This document shows positions 6,630-14,494 of a stretch of DNA of 17,360 nt, piece after piece. Source of the stretch: an uncultured Clostridium sp. (GTDB lineage Bacteria > Bacillota > Clostridia > TANB77 > CAG-508); assembly GCA_900557475.1 (NCBI GenBank), contig USTA01000001.1, forward strand, positions 1 to 17,360, in the 5' to 3' direction. Position 1 is the stretch's first letter, and every line of letters begins with the position of its first letter. Below the pieces are notes generated by a model. It saw nothing but the letters and a program-made list of their open reading frames with translations. It had not been told where the DNA came from and ran no database searches. The position numbers and the translations under genes were made by a program.

Positions 6630-9045
6630 ATGATTGAATTGCTTTCTCCTGTTGGAGATTTTGAATGTTTAAAAGCTGCGGTTCAAAGCCGGAGCAAATA
6701 GTGTATATTTTGGAGGTTCTTTATTTAATGCTCGAGCTTCTGCTACTAATTTTGATAGTAATAGTTTAAAAGAAGCTATTACATATGCTAAGCTTAGAAA
6801 TGTTAAAGTCAATTTTGCATTAAATACATTAATAAAAGATACTGAATTTAATCAAGCGGTGGAGCTTGCGAGTGAAGTTTATAGATTAGGAGCAGATGCA
6901 ATTATTGTTCAAGATTTAGGTTTAGCAAAATATATAATAAAAAATATGCCTGATATTGATGTTCATGCAAGTACTCAAATGTCTATTCACAATTTACAAG
7001 GTGTTTTAGCTCTTCAAACTTTAGGGTTTAAAAGGGTGGTTCTTGCAAGAGAATTAAGCCTTTCTGAAATAGAATATATTTGTGCTAACTCAAATATTGA
7101 AATTGAAGCATTCGTACATGGTGCAATTTGTATTTCCTATTCTGGTCAATGCCTCTTTTCAAGCTCAATTGGAGGAAGGTCTGGAAACCGCGGAAAATGT
7201 GCCCAACCATGCAGACTCCCTTATGAATTAGTTGATGAAAATTCTATTTCTCTAGATAAAGGGTATTTATTAAGTCCAAAAGACTTATGTTCTCTTAAGT
7301 ACTTACCTTCATTAATCAAGGCAGGAGTTACTTGTTTTAAAATAGAGGGTAGAATGAAAACACCTGAATATGTGTCTGTTGTTACAAGCATTTATAGAAA
7401 ATATATTGATTTAGCTCTTTCTGATAAGCCATATATAGTAGACGATTCTGATATAAAAAAATTGATGCAAGTTTTTAATAGAGGCGGTTTTTCCACCGGT
7501 AATTTCTCTAGTGATGAAAATAAAAATTATGTTTATAAAAAGAAGCCAAATAATATGGGCTTATATATTGGAAACATTTCACATTTTAATAAAGATAAGG
7601 GGCTCATTACTTTTAAAACTAATGATAGTTTGAGTATTGGTGATACCATTTCATTAGAAAATGAAGAACACAAATACACTGTAACCGAGCTTATGAAAAA
7701 TAAGCAAAATATTGCTAAGGCAACTATTGGCGATACTATCACAATTGGTAGAATGAAGGGAAAAATTAAATTAGGAGATGAAATTTATAAGTTAAGTAGT
7801 AAGTCTTTAAGTAAGTCTGTCAAAGATTTTATATCTTTACAGAATGTCAAAATTCCCTTAGTAGCAAAAATTATAGTAAGAAAAGGAGTTCCTATTACTT
7901 TGGAAGTAACTTCTTTAGATAAAGGAAACTATTTTTCAATGTCCGTTACTAAAAAATCTGAAGTTTGTCCTATTTCTGCTATTTCAAGTCCAATTTCAAA
8001 AGAACGAATTTTGGAGCAGCTAAACAAAACAACTAATACTCAGTTTGAGTTTAAATATATAAATATAGATTTAGAGAATAATGTATATATTCCCAAAATA
8101 GCTTTAATAAATAAGCTTAGAAGAGATTGCCTAGAAGCTTTAGAAAATGAGGTTATAAATAGATTTACACGTAAAAGTTTAGAGCCTAATGAGAACTTAG
8201 TTACTGACACATCTACTAAACCTTCTAATTTCAAAAATGAAAGTAAATATAGTATACTTCTAAATGAGCTATATACTTCATATGATTATTCTAAGCTTGA
8301 ATGTGCCGACAGAATTTATTTACCACTTAAGTTTTTTGCCAAAAAAGAGTTTGAAAGCATAATTTATACTTTAGCAGAAAAAGGAAAACTATATATCTAC
8401 ATGCCTACCATAATAAAAGAAAATTACAAGAATATAATTTACAATAGTTTGGATAATTATATTTCTAAATATGGAATTAGTGGAATTGTAGTTTCAAATA
8501 TTTCTAGCATTCACACTCTTTCTAAATATCTTGGGAAGTTAGAGTTAATAGGTAATTATACTTTAAATATTTTTAATGCCCAAACTATACTAGAACTAAG
8601 CAAGCACGGCATCTCTACTGCATGCTTATCTCCTGAGTTGGATAAGAAATCTTTATATGATTTATGTGCTAATTCAAGTATAGAAACTGAAATTATTGCA
8701 TATGGAAGACTTCCTCTTATGAATATGGGTTACTGCTTACTTGGAAGTTCTAATAAATGCTATCCTACTTGTGATACTAAATGTATGAATTCAGTTAAAT
8801 ATTATCTAAAAGATAGACTTGGCTATAAATTTAGAATTATTCCTGATAATATTCAAACTGTTACTACACTTTATAATAGCAAGATAACTTCTATACCATA
8901 TAGTGAAGTCAATCCAAGTAGCGTTCGAATCAGTCTCTTAGATGAATCAATTGATGAAATAAACCATATTTTAAAGACTATAAAAAGTAAATCAAGTTTT
9001 ACTGGCAAAGATTTTACTAATGGCAATTTTAATAGAATTATTTAG
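6630..9045 (+). pseudogene. U32-family protein (RlhA/collagenase-like, long form) with a one-base frameshift
   Basis: The true start is the ATG at 6630 (IELLSPVGDFECLKAAVQ, the usual U32 opening). One extra A in the AAA at 6685-6687 shifts the frame after codon 19, giving a stop at 6699. Removing it restores AGANSVYFGG and an 804-residue protein. Without repair, the longest in-frame piece starts at a GTG at 6859 and lacks the first 76 residues. The core HGAICISYSGQCLF and GKCAQPCR (Cys at restored residues about 167, 174, 190, 194) are U32 signatures; related UbiU/UbiV bind an Fe-S cluster with such cysteines. The C-terminal part (YGRLPLMNMGYCLLG and a CysX3-CysX3-Cys cluster) matches the long-form family. 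Relatives include RlhA and TrhP, which hydroxylate rRNA/tRNA; peptidase activity is doubtful. It may be a broken gene or a sequencing error. Confidence 0.85.
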
Positions 9046-9049
9046 TAGA

Positions 9050-9083
9050 AAAATCCAGTTCGAATTAAATCGAACTGGATTTT
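9050..9083. terminator. Bidirectional terminator between convergent genes
   Basis: Perfect 14-bp arms (9050-9063 and 9070-9083, AAAATCCAGTTCGA type) around a 6-base loop. A T run follows on each strand. It sits 4 bases after the U32 stop and reaches into the stop codon of the coiled-coil gene on the other strand, so it can serve both. Confidence 0.85.
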
Positions 9084-10521
9084 ATGTTAGTTGTTTAAAA
9101 TCTAATATATATGCTACTTTTCTTCTTATAAATGGTATCTTCAAATATTTTCGTTTTATTGATTCTATACCATCTTTTAAAATTTCTGTTTCTGATTCTT
9201 GTAACTGCATCTTGCTTTTTTCTATCTTATTTATATTCTCTAATTCTTCTAATCTTATAGAACTATCACACAAATTAACAATATAATTTGCTATTTGCTC
9301 ATAGCACCCATTGCAAATGCTTTCAGTCTGTCTTATTAAATGCAAAACAAATTGAAAATCTGTTTCTTCCAATTTATAATCTTTTAACTTTTCCTCAATA
9401 TTTTTTGTCCATTTACTTATTTTTATGATATGACTCATTCTTTCTTTTTTGGTCATCTCTTTTATTTCTATAAATACGCTTTTTTCTATATTTACTTCTT
9501 GCAAGTCATTTGACTTTTGAACTAGCTCTTCCAAAATTTTACTTGCAGAACCACTTACAAAATGAACATTCATAAGTTTTTCTAATTGCTTTTGCATATT
9601 TTCACTTTCTGCTGCTAATAAAATAATTTTATCTTTTATACCTTTGTTTTCAATTTGCATTTCTGTTATTTGTTTATTGATATCTTCTAAGTTTTCTTGT
9701 TTTTCTATTTTCTCAAATATTTTATTTGCTTCATACACATATTTATTGCTAAGATTATTAAATTCATTTGAAATATTATTACTATTTTTTATAATATCAT
9801 AATTTATAATAAATTTGCTAATACATTTTTCTATATTTGTCCTATGCATAACCGACATTTTATAAATATACATCAATAAATTTTCAAAATCTACTACTCT
9901 TTGCTTTGGTATGTCAAATTTTTCTGCTGGCCTAAATTCTTTCTTTATGCCTATTTGTTTTTGTTCTAATATTCTTTCTCCTTCAATCTCTTTATGACTA
10001 TTTTCTTCTTTCTGAATTTTCGCTGTTTCCTTAATTAACAATTCATTAGGCATTTTATTTTCTTGTATAACATTTATTTCTTTTTTCTCTTCTAAATTCT
10101 CACTTTTTATTTTAATTTCTTCTTTTTCTTTATAGTAGTTAATTACAAATGGTTCTATTTTTTCTATCAACTCATGTATATTAAAATATACATCTTGAAT
10201 TTTGTCTATCGCAAATTTAGCTTCTTCTACATCTTTACTTGATTTTCTTTCATTAAGAATTTTAGTAACTAGTTTTTTTAGTTCCTCTATTTTCTGCCAA
10301 ATATTTTCCTTTAACTTCTGTTCTTTTTCTTCCAATGTTTCAATTTTTAGTTTAAGTTTTTCTTTTTCGGTTAATACATCTGGATTTTTTAAATCTTCTA
10401 TTGTTTCTCTTGTATCATACATTTGCACAGAAACTTCAACTATATCATAGTCTAACCTTCTTATTTCTTTATCATATTCAATTTTAGCTTCCCTATATTT
10501 TTCTAAATTTATTATACTCAT
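9082..10521 (-). CDS. Unrecognised cytoplasmic coiled-coil protein (479 aa)
   Basis: I do not recognise a family. The 479-residue protein has no signal peptide or TM segment and is very rich in Lys, Glu and Ile. Heptad-like stretches of charged and hydrophobic residues run at about 25-140 and 255-335, which suggests two coiled coils. The middle (about 150-205) is a low-complexity Glu/Lys linker. A second helical part follows (VVDFENLLMYIYKMSVMHRT, about 209-228), and the C-terminal end is basic (KRKYLKIPFIRRKVAY). It has its own promoter (10564-10592) and a terminator, so it is a single-gene unit between the U32 gene and the pilin-like genes. A scaffold or partner role for the neighbouring surface proteins is possible, but only position supports it. 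Confidence 0.8.
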   Translation of the reverse strand: MSIINLEKYREAKIEYDKEIRRLDYDIVEVSVQMYDTRETIEDLKNPDVLTEKEKLKLKIETLEEKEQKLKENIWQKIEELKKLVTKILNERKSSKDVEEAKFAIDKIQDVYFNIHELIEKIEPFVINYYKEKEEIKIKSENLEEKKEINVIQENKMPNELLIKETAKIQKEENSHKEIEGERILEQKQIGIKKEFRPAEKFDIPKQRVVDFENLLMYIYKMSVMHRTNIEKCISKFIINYDIIKNSNNISNEFNNLSNKYVYEANKIFEKIEKQENLEDINKQITEMQIENKGIKDKIILLAAESENMQKQLEKLMNVHFVSGSASKILEELVQKSNDLQEVNIEKSVFIEIKEMTKKERMSHIIKISKWTKNIEEKLKDYKLEETDFQFVLHLIRQTESICNGCYEQIANYIVNLCDSSIRLEELENINKIEKSKMQLQESETEILKDGIESIKRKYLKIPFIRRKVAYILDFKQLT

Positions 10522-10563
10522 ATTAATTTCATTCTCTTTACTTTTGTTGTTTTATTCATATAT

Positions 10564-10592
10564 ATTATATAAATTTATAAAGATTTTTTCAA
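10564..10592 (-). promoter_or_regulatory. Sigma-A promoter of the coiled-coil gene
   Basis: On the minus strand TTGAAA (10592-10587), exactly 17 bases, then consensus TATAAT (10569-10564). The start would fall near 10557, about 36 bases before the ATG at 10521. Confidence 0.72.
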
Positions 10593-10626
10593 CTTTTTTA
10601 ATGTTACAGTTGTGTTACATTTTATA

Positions 10627-10664
10627 AAATACACCATATTTATTTTAATAAATATGGTGTATTT
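10627..10664 (-). terminator. Terminator of the Cys/His-rich pilin-like gene
   Basis: Perfect 18-bp arms (10627-10644 and 10647-10664) separated by only two bases, starting 6 bases after the stop codon. The minus-strand 3' side is ATTTTATAAAA, so the U tract is short; the stem is AT-rich but long. It separates this gene from the coiled-coil promoter. Confidence 0.7.
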
Positions 10665-10669
10665 ATATT

Positions 10670-12484
10670 TTAATAACTTACTGTATAAGATACTATTTGG
10701 TTTTCTTGTAGTCCACAACCCATATTATAACTTTCTACTGTTGTTTCATTTTTTCCACAGCTTAAGTTATATCCCTCAATAGTTGTTTCATTTTTTCCGC
10801 ATCCTAAATTATATCCTATAACACCTTCTCCTTGTGTACATGTTAATGTTTTTCTATATTGATGAGAAGATGTTTTTCCCCAATATTGAGGACATCCACT
10901 GTGAGCACAATAATCTCCTGACACATATTGTTCACCTCTACCACAGCTAGAATGCCTTATTCTAAATTCGCGATGGCATATACTATCTGAATTACAATGT
11001 CCACACCATTTTGCCGACCCTGAAGATTCTGGCCAAGTTGCACTTGTTGAACATGTTCCCATAGTATAGCATGCATCTGTATGAGTATGAGTTATTGGGC
11101 TTGTATAGCAGCCTCCTCCTGTTGTAGCACTTCCGCTATGTTTATGATATGTTGCTGTATAGCATCCTCCTCCCGATGTAGAGCTTCCACTATGTTTGTG
11201 GTATACTGGTATGTTATAACATCCTCCTCCACTACTACTATTTCCTGTATGTGTATGCCTATTTATCCTCATTGTTATTCCTGCACTTATTGTCTCTTTT
11301 CTATTTCCTGCTTTATCTATTGTTAGCACATGTAAATACAATGTTTTTTCTTCTGTTAGTTTGAAACTTAACTCTTGGTTGTTACTTGCAAATGAACCTC
11401 CTGTATATGCACTTTCTCCTACTCCTATTCCTTCTTTAGTTTCGTTTAGCACCCATCTGCTTTTTAGTATATCTACTCCACTTGCTCTATCTACATGTTT
11501 TACTATTCCCTTTACTTCTGGGTTTGCTCCTACTGTTCCTGCTCCTGATAGTGTTATTACTGCACTCTCTGGTTCGTCTTTGTCTATATTTGTTATTTCA
11601 TGCTCTACGAATTCTCCTACATTTCTTCCATCTGTTAGTCTTGCATAGATTGTTTCGTTTTTGCTTGATACTATACCTCCTTCTTTATATTTTTCCCATG
11701 TCTTTAAGTCTTTACTATATTCTAATTCATATTCTTTTACATCTGTTTCTATTGTTGTTGTTACATTTCCATTTGTCCATTCTTCTGGCACAGATGTAAA
11801 CCTTGTATTTCCTTCTGTTAAACCTGTTATTGTTTGGGTTGTTATTGGCTCTTCTCTTTCTGCTTTTCCATATTTTGCTTCTACTTCTACTTTTACATAG
11901 TATATATGGTTTTGTTCTAATCCCTCATATGTATATTCTCCTGTTTCGTTTCCTCCTAATGCTTCTCCATATTCTTCTTCTTTTTCTCTTTTTATATAAT
12001 ACTTATATTTTCCTTCTTCTAATCTTCTTCCTTCTGCTCTTATTTTTATTTTATTACTTGTGCTTTCTGCGTTTAAACTCGTTATTCTTGGTGGCAATTC
12101 TTCTGGTCTTCCCATATATATTATGGTTAAATCTTTATTGTCTTCTTCTCTTATTAAAAATGCATACTTTTCTTCTAATATTACATAATATTGCCATGGG
12201 TCTATTTGCTCTATTTTGTCATCTCCTAGTTTTTCATGTTCTTTTACATATTCTATATATTTTTCTATTGGCACTTCTCCTAAGTTTTCTATTGCTACTG
12301 GTCCTTTATGTACTTCTAGAATTTCAGTTAAAGCTCCTATTTTATGCTCTTCTACTGCTTTCATGGCTCTTTTTATTATTCCGTTTTCTCCTACTACTCC
12401 TATGATTGTTACCGCCGCCAATATTATTAATACTATTATTGTAACGACTAATGCTAACAGTGTAATTCCCTTTTCTTTCTTCAT
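10670..12484 (-). CDS. Pilin-like secreted/surface protein with Ig/FN3-like region and Cys/His-rich repeat tail (604 aa)
   Basis: I place the start at the ATG at 12484 (SD AGAAGGA 9 bases upstream), not 12541, which has no SD. The N-terminus MKKEKG/ITLLALVVTIIVLIILAAVTI is a type IV prepilin-like leader plus hydrophobic helix, but residue +5 is Ala, not the Glu usual in pilins. Residues about 132-220 look FN3-like (ITSLNAESTSNKIKIRAEG, then GLEQNHIYYVKVEV). Two more beta-rich Ig-like stretches cover about 225-300 and 305-405. From 410 to the end all 15 cysteines of the protein appear, with many His and Gly: three HKHSGSSTSGGGCY-type repeats, a WCGHC motif (493-497), then three 14-residue YNLGCGKNETT repeats. 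It is probably exported and held at the membrane, with a disulfide- or metal-bearing tail outside. It shares its leader type with the next upstream gene. Function unknown. Confidence 0.82.
   Translation of the reverse strand: MKKEKGITLLALVVTIIVLIILAAVTIIGVVGENGIIKRAMKAVEEHKIGALTEILEVHKGPVAIENLGEVPIEKYIEYVKEHEKLGDDKIEQIDPWQYYVILEEKYAFLIREEDNKDLTIIYMGRPEELPPRITSLNAESTSNKIKIRAEGRRLEEGKYKYYIKREKEEEYGEALGGNETGEYTYEGLEQNHIYYVKVEVEAKYGKAEREEPITTQTITGLTEGNTRFTSVPEEWTNGNVTTTIETDVKEYELEYSKDLKTWEKYKEGGIVSSKNETIYARLTDGRNVGEFVEHEITNIDKDEPESAVITLSGAGTVGANPEVKGIVKHVDRASGVDILKSRWVLNETKEGIGVGESAYTGGSFASNNQELSFKLTEEKTLYLHVLTIDKAGNRKETISAGITMRINRHTHTGNSSSGGGCYNIPVYHKHSGSSTSGGGCYTATYHKHSGSATTGGGCYTSPITHTHTDACYTMGTCSTSATWPESSGSAKWCGHCNSDSICHREFRIRHSSCGRGEQYVSGDYCAHSGCPQYWGKTSSHQYRKTLTCTQGEGVIGYNLGCGKNETTIEGYNLSCGKNETTVESYNMGCGLQENQIVSYTVSY
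10673..10816 (-). repeat. Tandem 42-bp (14-aa) repeats at the C-terminus
   Basis: Units at 10775-10816, 10733-10774 and 10691-10732 encode GYNLGCGKNETTIE, GYNLSCGKNETTVE and SYNMGCGLQENQIV. A partial fourth unit (SYTVSY, 10673-10690) ends the protein. Each full unit keeps Tyr-Asn, one Cys-Gly and the 14-residue phase; the first two are nearly identical in DNA too. Confidence 0.85.
11090..11257 (-). repeat. Three 54-57-bp repeats encoding HxHSG-GGGCY units
   Basis: Three units of 19, 18 and 19 codons start with HTHTG, HKHSG and HKHSG, and each carries GGGCY at the same place. A shortened fourth copy (HTHTDACY) follows. The units alternate a His-X-His pair with one Cys, a layout suited to metal binding or disulfide linkage. 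Confidence 0.85.
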
Positions 12485-12565
12485 CTTTCTAAATCCTTCT
12501 TTCCTTTGTGTTTGCTCTTTTGTTAAAACAAAATTGAGCATAATTTTTTATTTTTTTCCATAAAA

Positions 12566-12614
12566 ATATAGTATAATTTTTTATAATTATACTATATCAT
12601 ATTTATTATTACAA
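12566..12614 (-). promoter_or_regulatory. Promoter of the Cys/His-rich gene with overlapping palindrome
   Basis: On the minus strand TTGTAA (12614-12609), 17 bases, TATAAT (12591-12586). A perfect 13-bp inverted repeat (12566-12578 and 12585-12597, ATATAGTATAATT type) covers the -10 box and the start point. It could be an operator. Because a T run follows on the minus strand, it may also end transcripts from the upstream gene. Confidence 0.58.
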
Positions 12615-12648
12615 CATTTATTAGATTTATTTTATCCATGTTATTATA

Positions 12649-14316
12649 TTAAACTAGCACACTGCGGAACCCATGGTCCCAAATCGCATGTCCGTCAAAG
12701 CGATGGAATGCACTCAAACCTGCATTATCACCATGGCCATAAGCTCCGCCACGATTTAAGAACGGAACACCACCTCCTGTGAAGTAAGAATAATCTCCGT
12801 ACCAGCAACTAGATTCTATTCCTTTAGTCGATGTCTCTCTTACACTGTCTCCATATATATTGTCATTTAATTTATAATTTGCTACACTTTTTTCATCATC
12901 GTTTGCTCCTACATCTGAATGTGGATATACTGTTGCATATTTCGTGCTTCTATTTTGTCCTACAACGATACTCAACCCATGTTCTGTCTTTCCATTATTT
13001 ATATATCCAGCTGTTCTTTCCCATGTTCCTCCACTCATATCATATATTCCATTCATATTTCCGGTTGTTGAGGCACTAATATTACTTCCTAAATAATCAT
13101 TCCATTCATTATTATTAGAGTTATATCCTGTTACTGCATATGCACTTGCTTTAGTATTTCCTTGTGCTTGTGTATTACTTGTTCCTCCATTATCTAAGTT
13201 TTTATTATTTACTGCTATATCTCTATTACCTATTCCATATTTTGCACTTCTTGCTAAATATGTGCATGCTCCCCATTCACTATTTTTCATTAAATGGCTA
13301 TCTGCATCATTTGAAGATAATCCGTATATATTTCCTTCCTCTGTTATGGCTCTTGAGATGTTATTTGCATCATTTATTGTTATATAATTCATAGCATAAC
13401 TTGATCCCTGGAATGTTGGATATTTTATTTTTTCTTTATTTGCTTCATATACTCCATCTAACCAGTTTCTTGCCTGTATGCTTCCATCACCTGTTGCATC
13501 TGTATTTACTCCTTGCACTTCTATTTTTGGTGCCCATACACTTGCTGATGTATATACTACGCTACTTTCTTTTACTGGGGCCTTATTTGCTGTTTCTCCA
13601 CTTGTTGCATATGCTGCTTCAAATTTTGATACCCAGATTCCTGTTAATTCTCTATCCCATCCACCATTTCTATATTCTATACTTGTTTCATTTGTAAATG
13701 CTGGGTGTACTGTATATCCAGTAGTTGTATCTACTTTTTCATCTTTTGTTTTACATCTTTTTGCTGTTTGAAGTTTTCCTTGTTCATCGTAATAATTGTC
13801 CGATGTTCCTATTAAAAATACTACATCTGTTGTTTTCGTACTGTTATCTATCCTATATGCATATCTTGGTATCCATACCCACATACTTCCATCTTGTGTT
13901 TGTGCATTTGCCCACTTTTTATTTTCGTATGAGTACCAGTCACTATCCTGCTCGTTTGTTTTTACTGCTTCTCCTTTTTTACTACTCGTTACTTCTGTAA
14001 ATTTTACTGGCGTCATTCCTGTTTTTAAGGCTGGTGCATTTACCTTTTTATCTTCATTGTAATTTCCATCAACTCCATCAATTGCACCTATTGCCTTGTC
14101 CATCTCATCTTGTTCATTTTTACTTGCTTCGTCCCATACTTCTACTGAATTTTGTGCTCTTTTAAATATACCATTGTTTCCTATACTTAAAGATATTGCT
14201 ACACCTGCTAAAATTAATAGTACTATTATGGTTACCACTAATGCTATTAAAGTTATACCTTTTGCTTGTTTTGTAATCTTCTTCGTTAGTTTCTTAATAT
14301 TTGTTTTTTCTTTCAT
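12649..14316 (-). CDS. Pilin-like anchored FGE-sulfatase/C-type-lectin-like domain protein, probable DGR target (555 aa)
   Basis: Two in-frame ATGs exist. The one at 14328 touches the SD (AAGGAGG, 14329-14335), so I prefer 14316, 12 bases from it. The leader MKEKTNIKKLTKKITKQAKG precedes the helix ITLIALVVTIIVLLILAGVAI (21-41), again with Ala instead of Glu at +5. Residues about 95-555 form a formylglycine-generating-enzyme-like domain, the C-type-lectin-type fold of many DGR targets. MWVWIPRYAYRI (145-156), GIWVSKFEAAY (226-236), MNGIYDMSGGTWE (421-433) and the closing RGG(522-524)...GFRSVLV match that family. FGE catalytic cysteines are not evident, so I expect a binding protein rather than an enzyme. 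It is probably membrane-held and faces outside. Codons 505-551 differ sharply in base composition from the rest (see the variable region entry). Confidence 0.88.
   Translation of the reverse strand: MKEKTNIKKLTKKITKQAKGITLIALVVTIIVLLILAGVAISLSIGNNGIFKRAQNSVEVWDEASKNEQDEMDKAIGAIDGVDGNYNEDKKVNAPALKTGMTPVKFTEVTSSKKGEAVKTNEQDSDWYSYENKKWANAQTQDGSMWVWIPRYAYRIDNSTKTTDVVFLIGTSDNYYDEQGKLQTAKRCKTKDEKVDTTTGYTVHPAFTNETSIEYRNGGWDRELTGIWVSKFEAAYATSGETANKAPVKESSVVYTSASVWAPKIEVQGVNTDATGDGSIQARNWLDGVYEANKEKIKYPTFQGSSYAMNYITINDANNISRAITEEGNIYGLSSNDADSHLMKNSEWGACTYLARSAKYGIGNRDIAVNNKNLDNGGTSNTQAQGNTKASAYAVTGYNSNNNEWNDYLGSNISASTTGNMNGIYDMSGGTWERTAGYINNGKTEHGLSIVVGQNRSTKYATVYPHSDVGANDDEKSVANYKLNDNIYGDSVRETSTKGIESSCWYGDYSYFTGGGVPFLNRGGAYGHGDNAGLSAFHRFDGHAIWDHGFRSVLV
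12655..12806 (-). other. Probable diversity-generating retroelement variable region (VR)
   Basis: The last ~150 bases of the FGE-like gene are about 52% GC (62 of 120 bases in 12661-12780), while 12841-12900 has 15 of 60. Between the fixed points RGG, NAG, AF and GFRSVL, most non-framework codons end in T or C (GCT TAT GGC CAT, GAT AAT, CAT CGC TTT GAC, CAT, ATT, GAC CAT). All of these are reachable from AAT/AAC by changing only the A positions. They encode Ala, Tyr, Gly, His, Asp, Arg, Phe and Ile, as expected for a mutagenised binding face. The 3' end GGGTTCCGCAGTGTGCT is a GC-rich block like a homing-initiation site. No template repeat or reverse transcriptase is in the window, so this is an inference. 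Confidence 0.68.
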
Positions 14317-14367
14317 TTTTTCTTTCATCCTCCTTTGAATAAATTATATTAACTTTTTTGAAGCAAC

Positions 14368-14407
14368 AAAACTATGTATTTTAGATTCTTCTAAAATACA
14401 TAGTTTT
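14368..14407 (-). terminator. 18-bp-stem hairpin between leader ORF and FGE-like gene
   Basis: Perfect 18-bp arms (14368-14385 and 14390-14407, AAAACTATGTATTTTAGA type) with a 4-base loop. On the minus strand only TTTTG follows, so it may be a leaky terminator or attenuator, not a full stop. It lies 32 bases before the SD of the pilin-like FGE gene and contains the stop codon of the 37-codon ORF. Confidence 0.6.
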
Positions 14408-14494
14408 CCTATATTTACATAATTTTTGTATTGTTCCTTTTGATATCATATCATTTTTAGAATTATTTTCAGTACTTTCCATTGTTACTTTCAT
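14381..14494 (-). CDS. Small leader-type ORF (37 aa) upstream of the FGE-like gene
   Basis: ATG 14492-14494 has a good SD (AGGAG, 14503-14507) at a spacing of 8. The ORF runs 37 codons to TAA at 14381-14383. The peptide starts MKVTMESTENNSKND and ends basic (KLCKYRKTMYFRRI). It has no signal or TM segment and one Cys. Its 3' end runs through the ascending arm of a perfect hairpin and stops in the descending arm, just before the next gene. A leader peptide for ribosome-dependent control is one reading; a free small protein is another. A TATAAT at 14519-14524 could be its -10 box, though the -35 (AATACA) is poor. I do not recognise any family. Confidence 0.5.
   Translation of the reverse strand: MKVTMESTENNSKNDMISKGTIQKLCKYRKTMYFRRI

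Noticed and set aside
10990..11010. WCGHC in the Cys/His-rich tail, identical to the disulfide isomerase active-site motif.
   Set aside because: The surrounding sequence has no thioredoxin-fold pattern and lies in a repeat-rich Cys/His tail, so an oxidoreductase call is not supported.
11090..11257. Regularly spaced direct repeats as a possible CRISPR array.
   Set aside because: They are imperfect, in codon phase inside an ORF, contiguous rather than separated by unique spacers, and no cas gene is near.
11803..12405. A 200-codon plus-strand ORF rich in Leu, and other plus-strand ORFs across 11081-14062.
   Set aside because: They lie opposite the two pilin-like genes, whose proteins have recognisable leader and domain motifs; the Leu/Phe-rich translations are antisense shadows of Lys/Glu/Asn-rich coding and lack convincing SD sites.
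12485..12542. The longer start (ATG at 12541) for the Cys/His-rich gene.
   Set aside because: No SD precedes it, whereas the ATG at 12484 has AGAAGGA at good spacing and gives a normal short prepilin-type leader.
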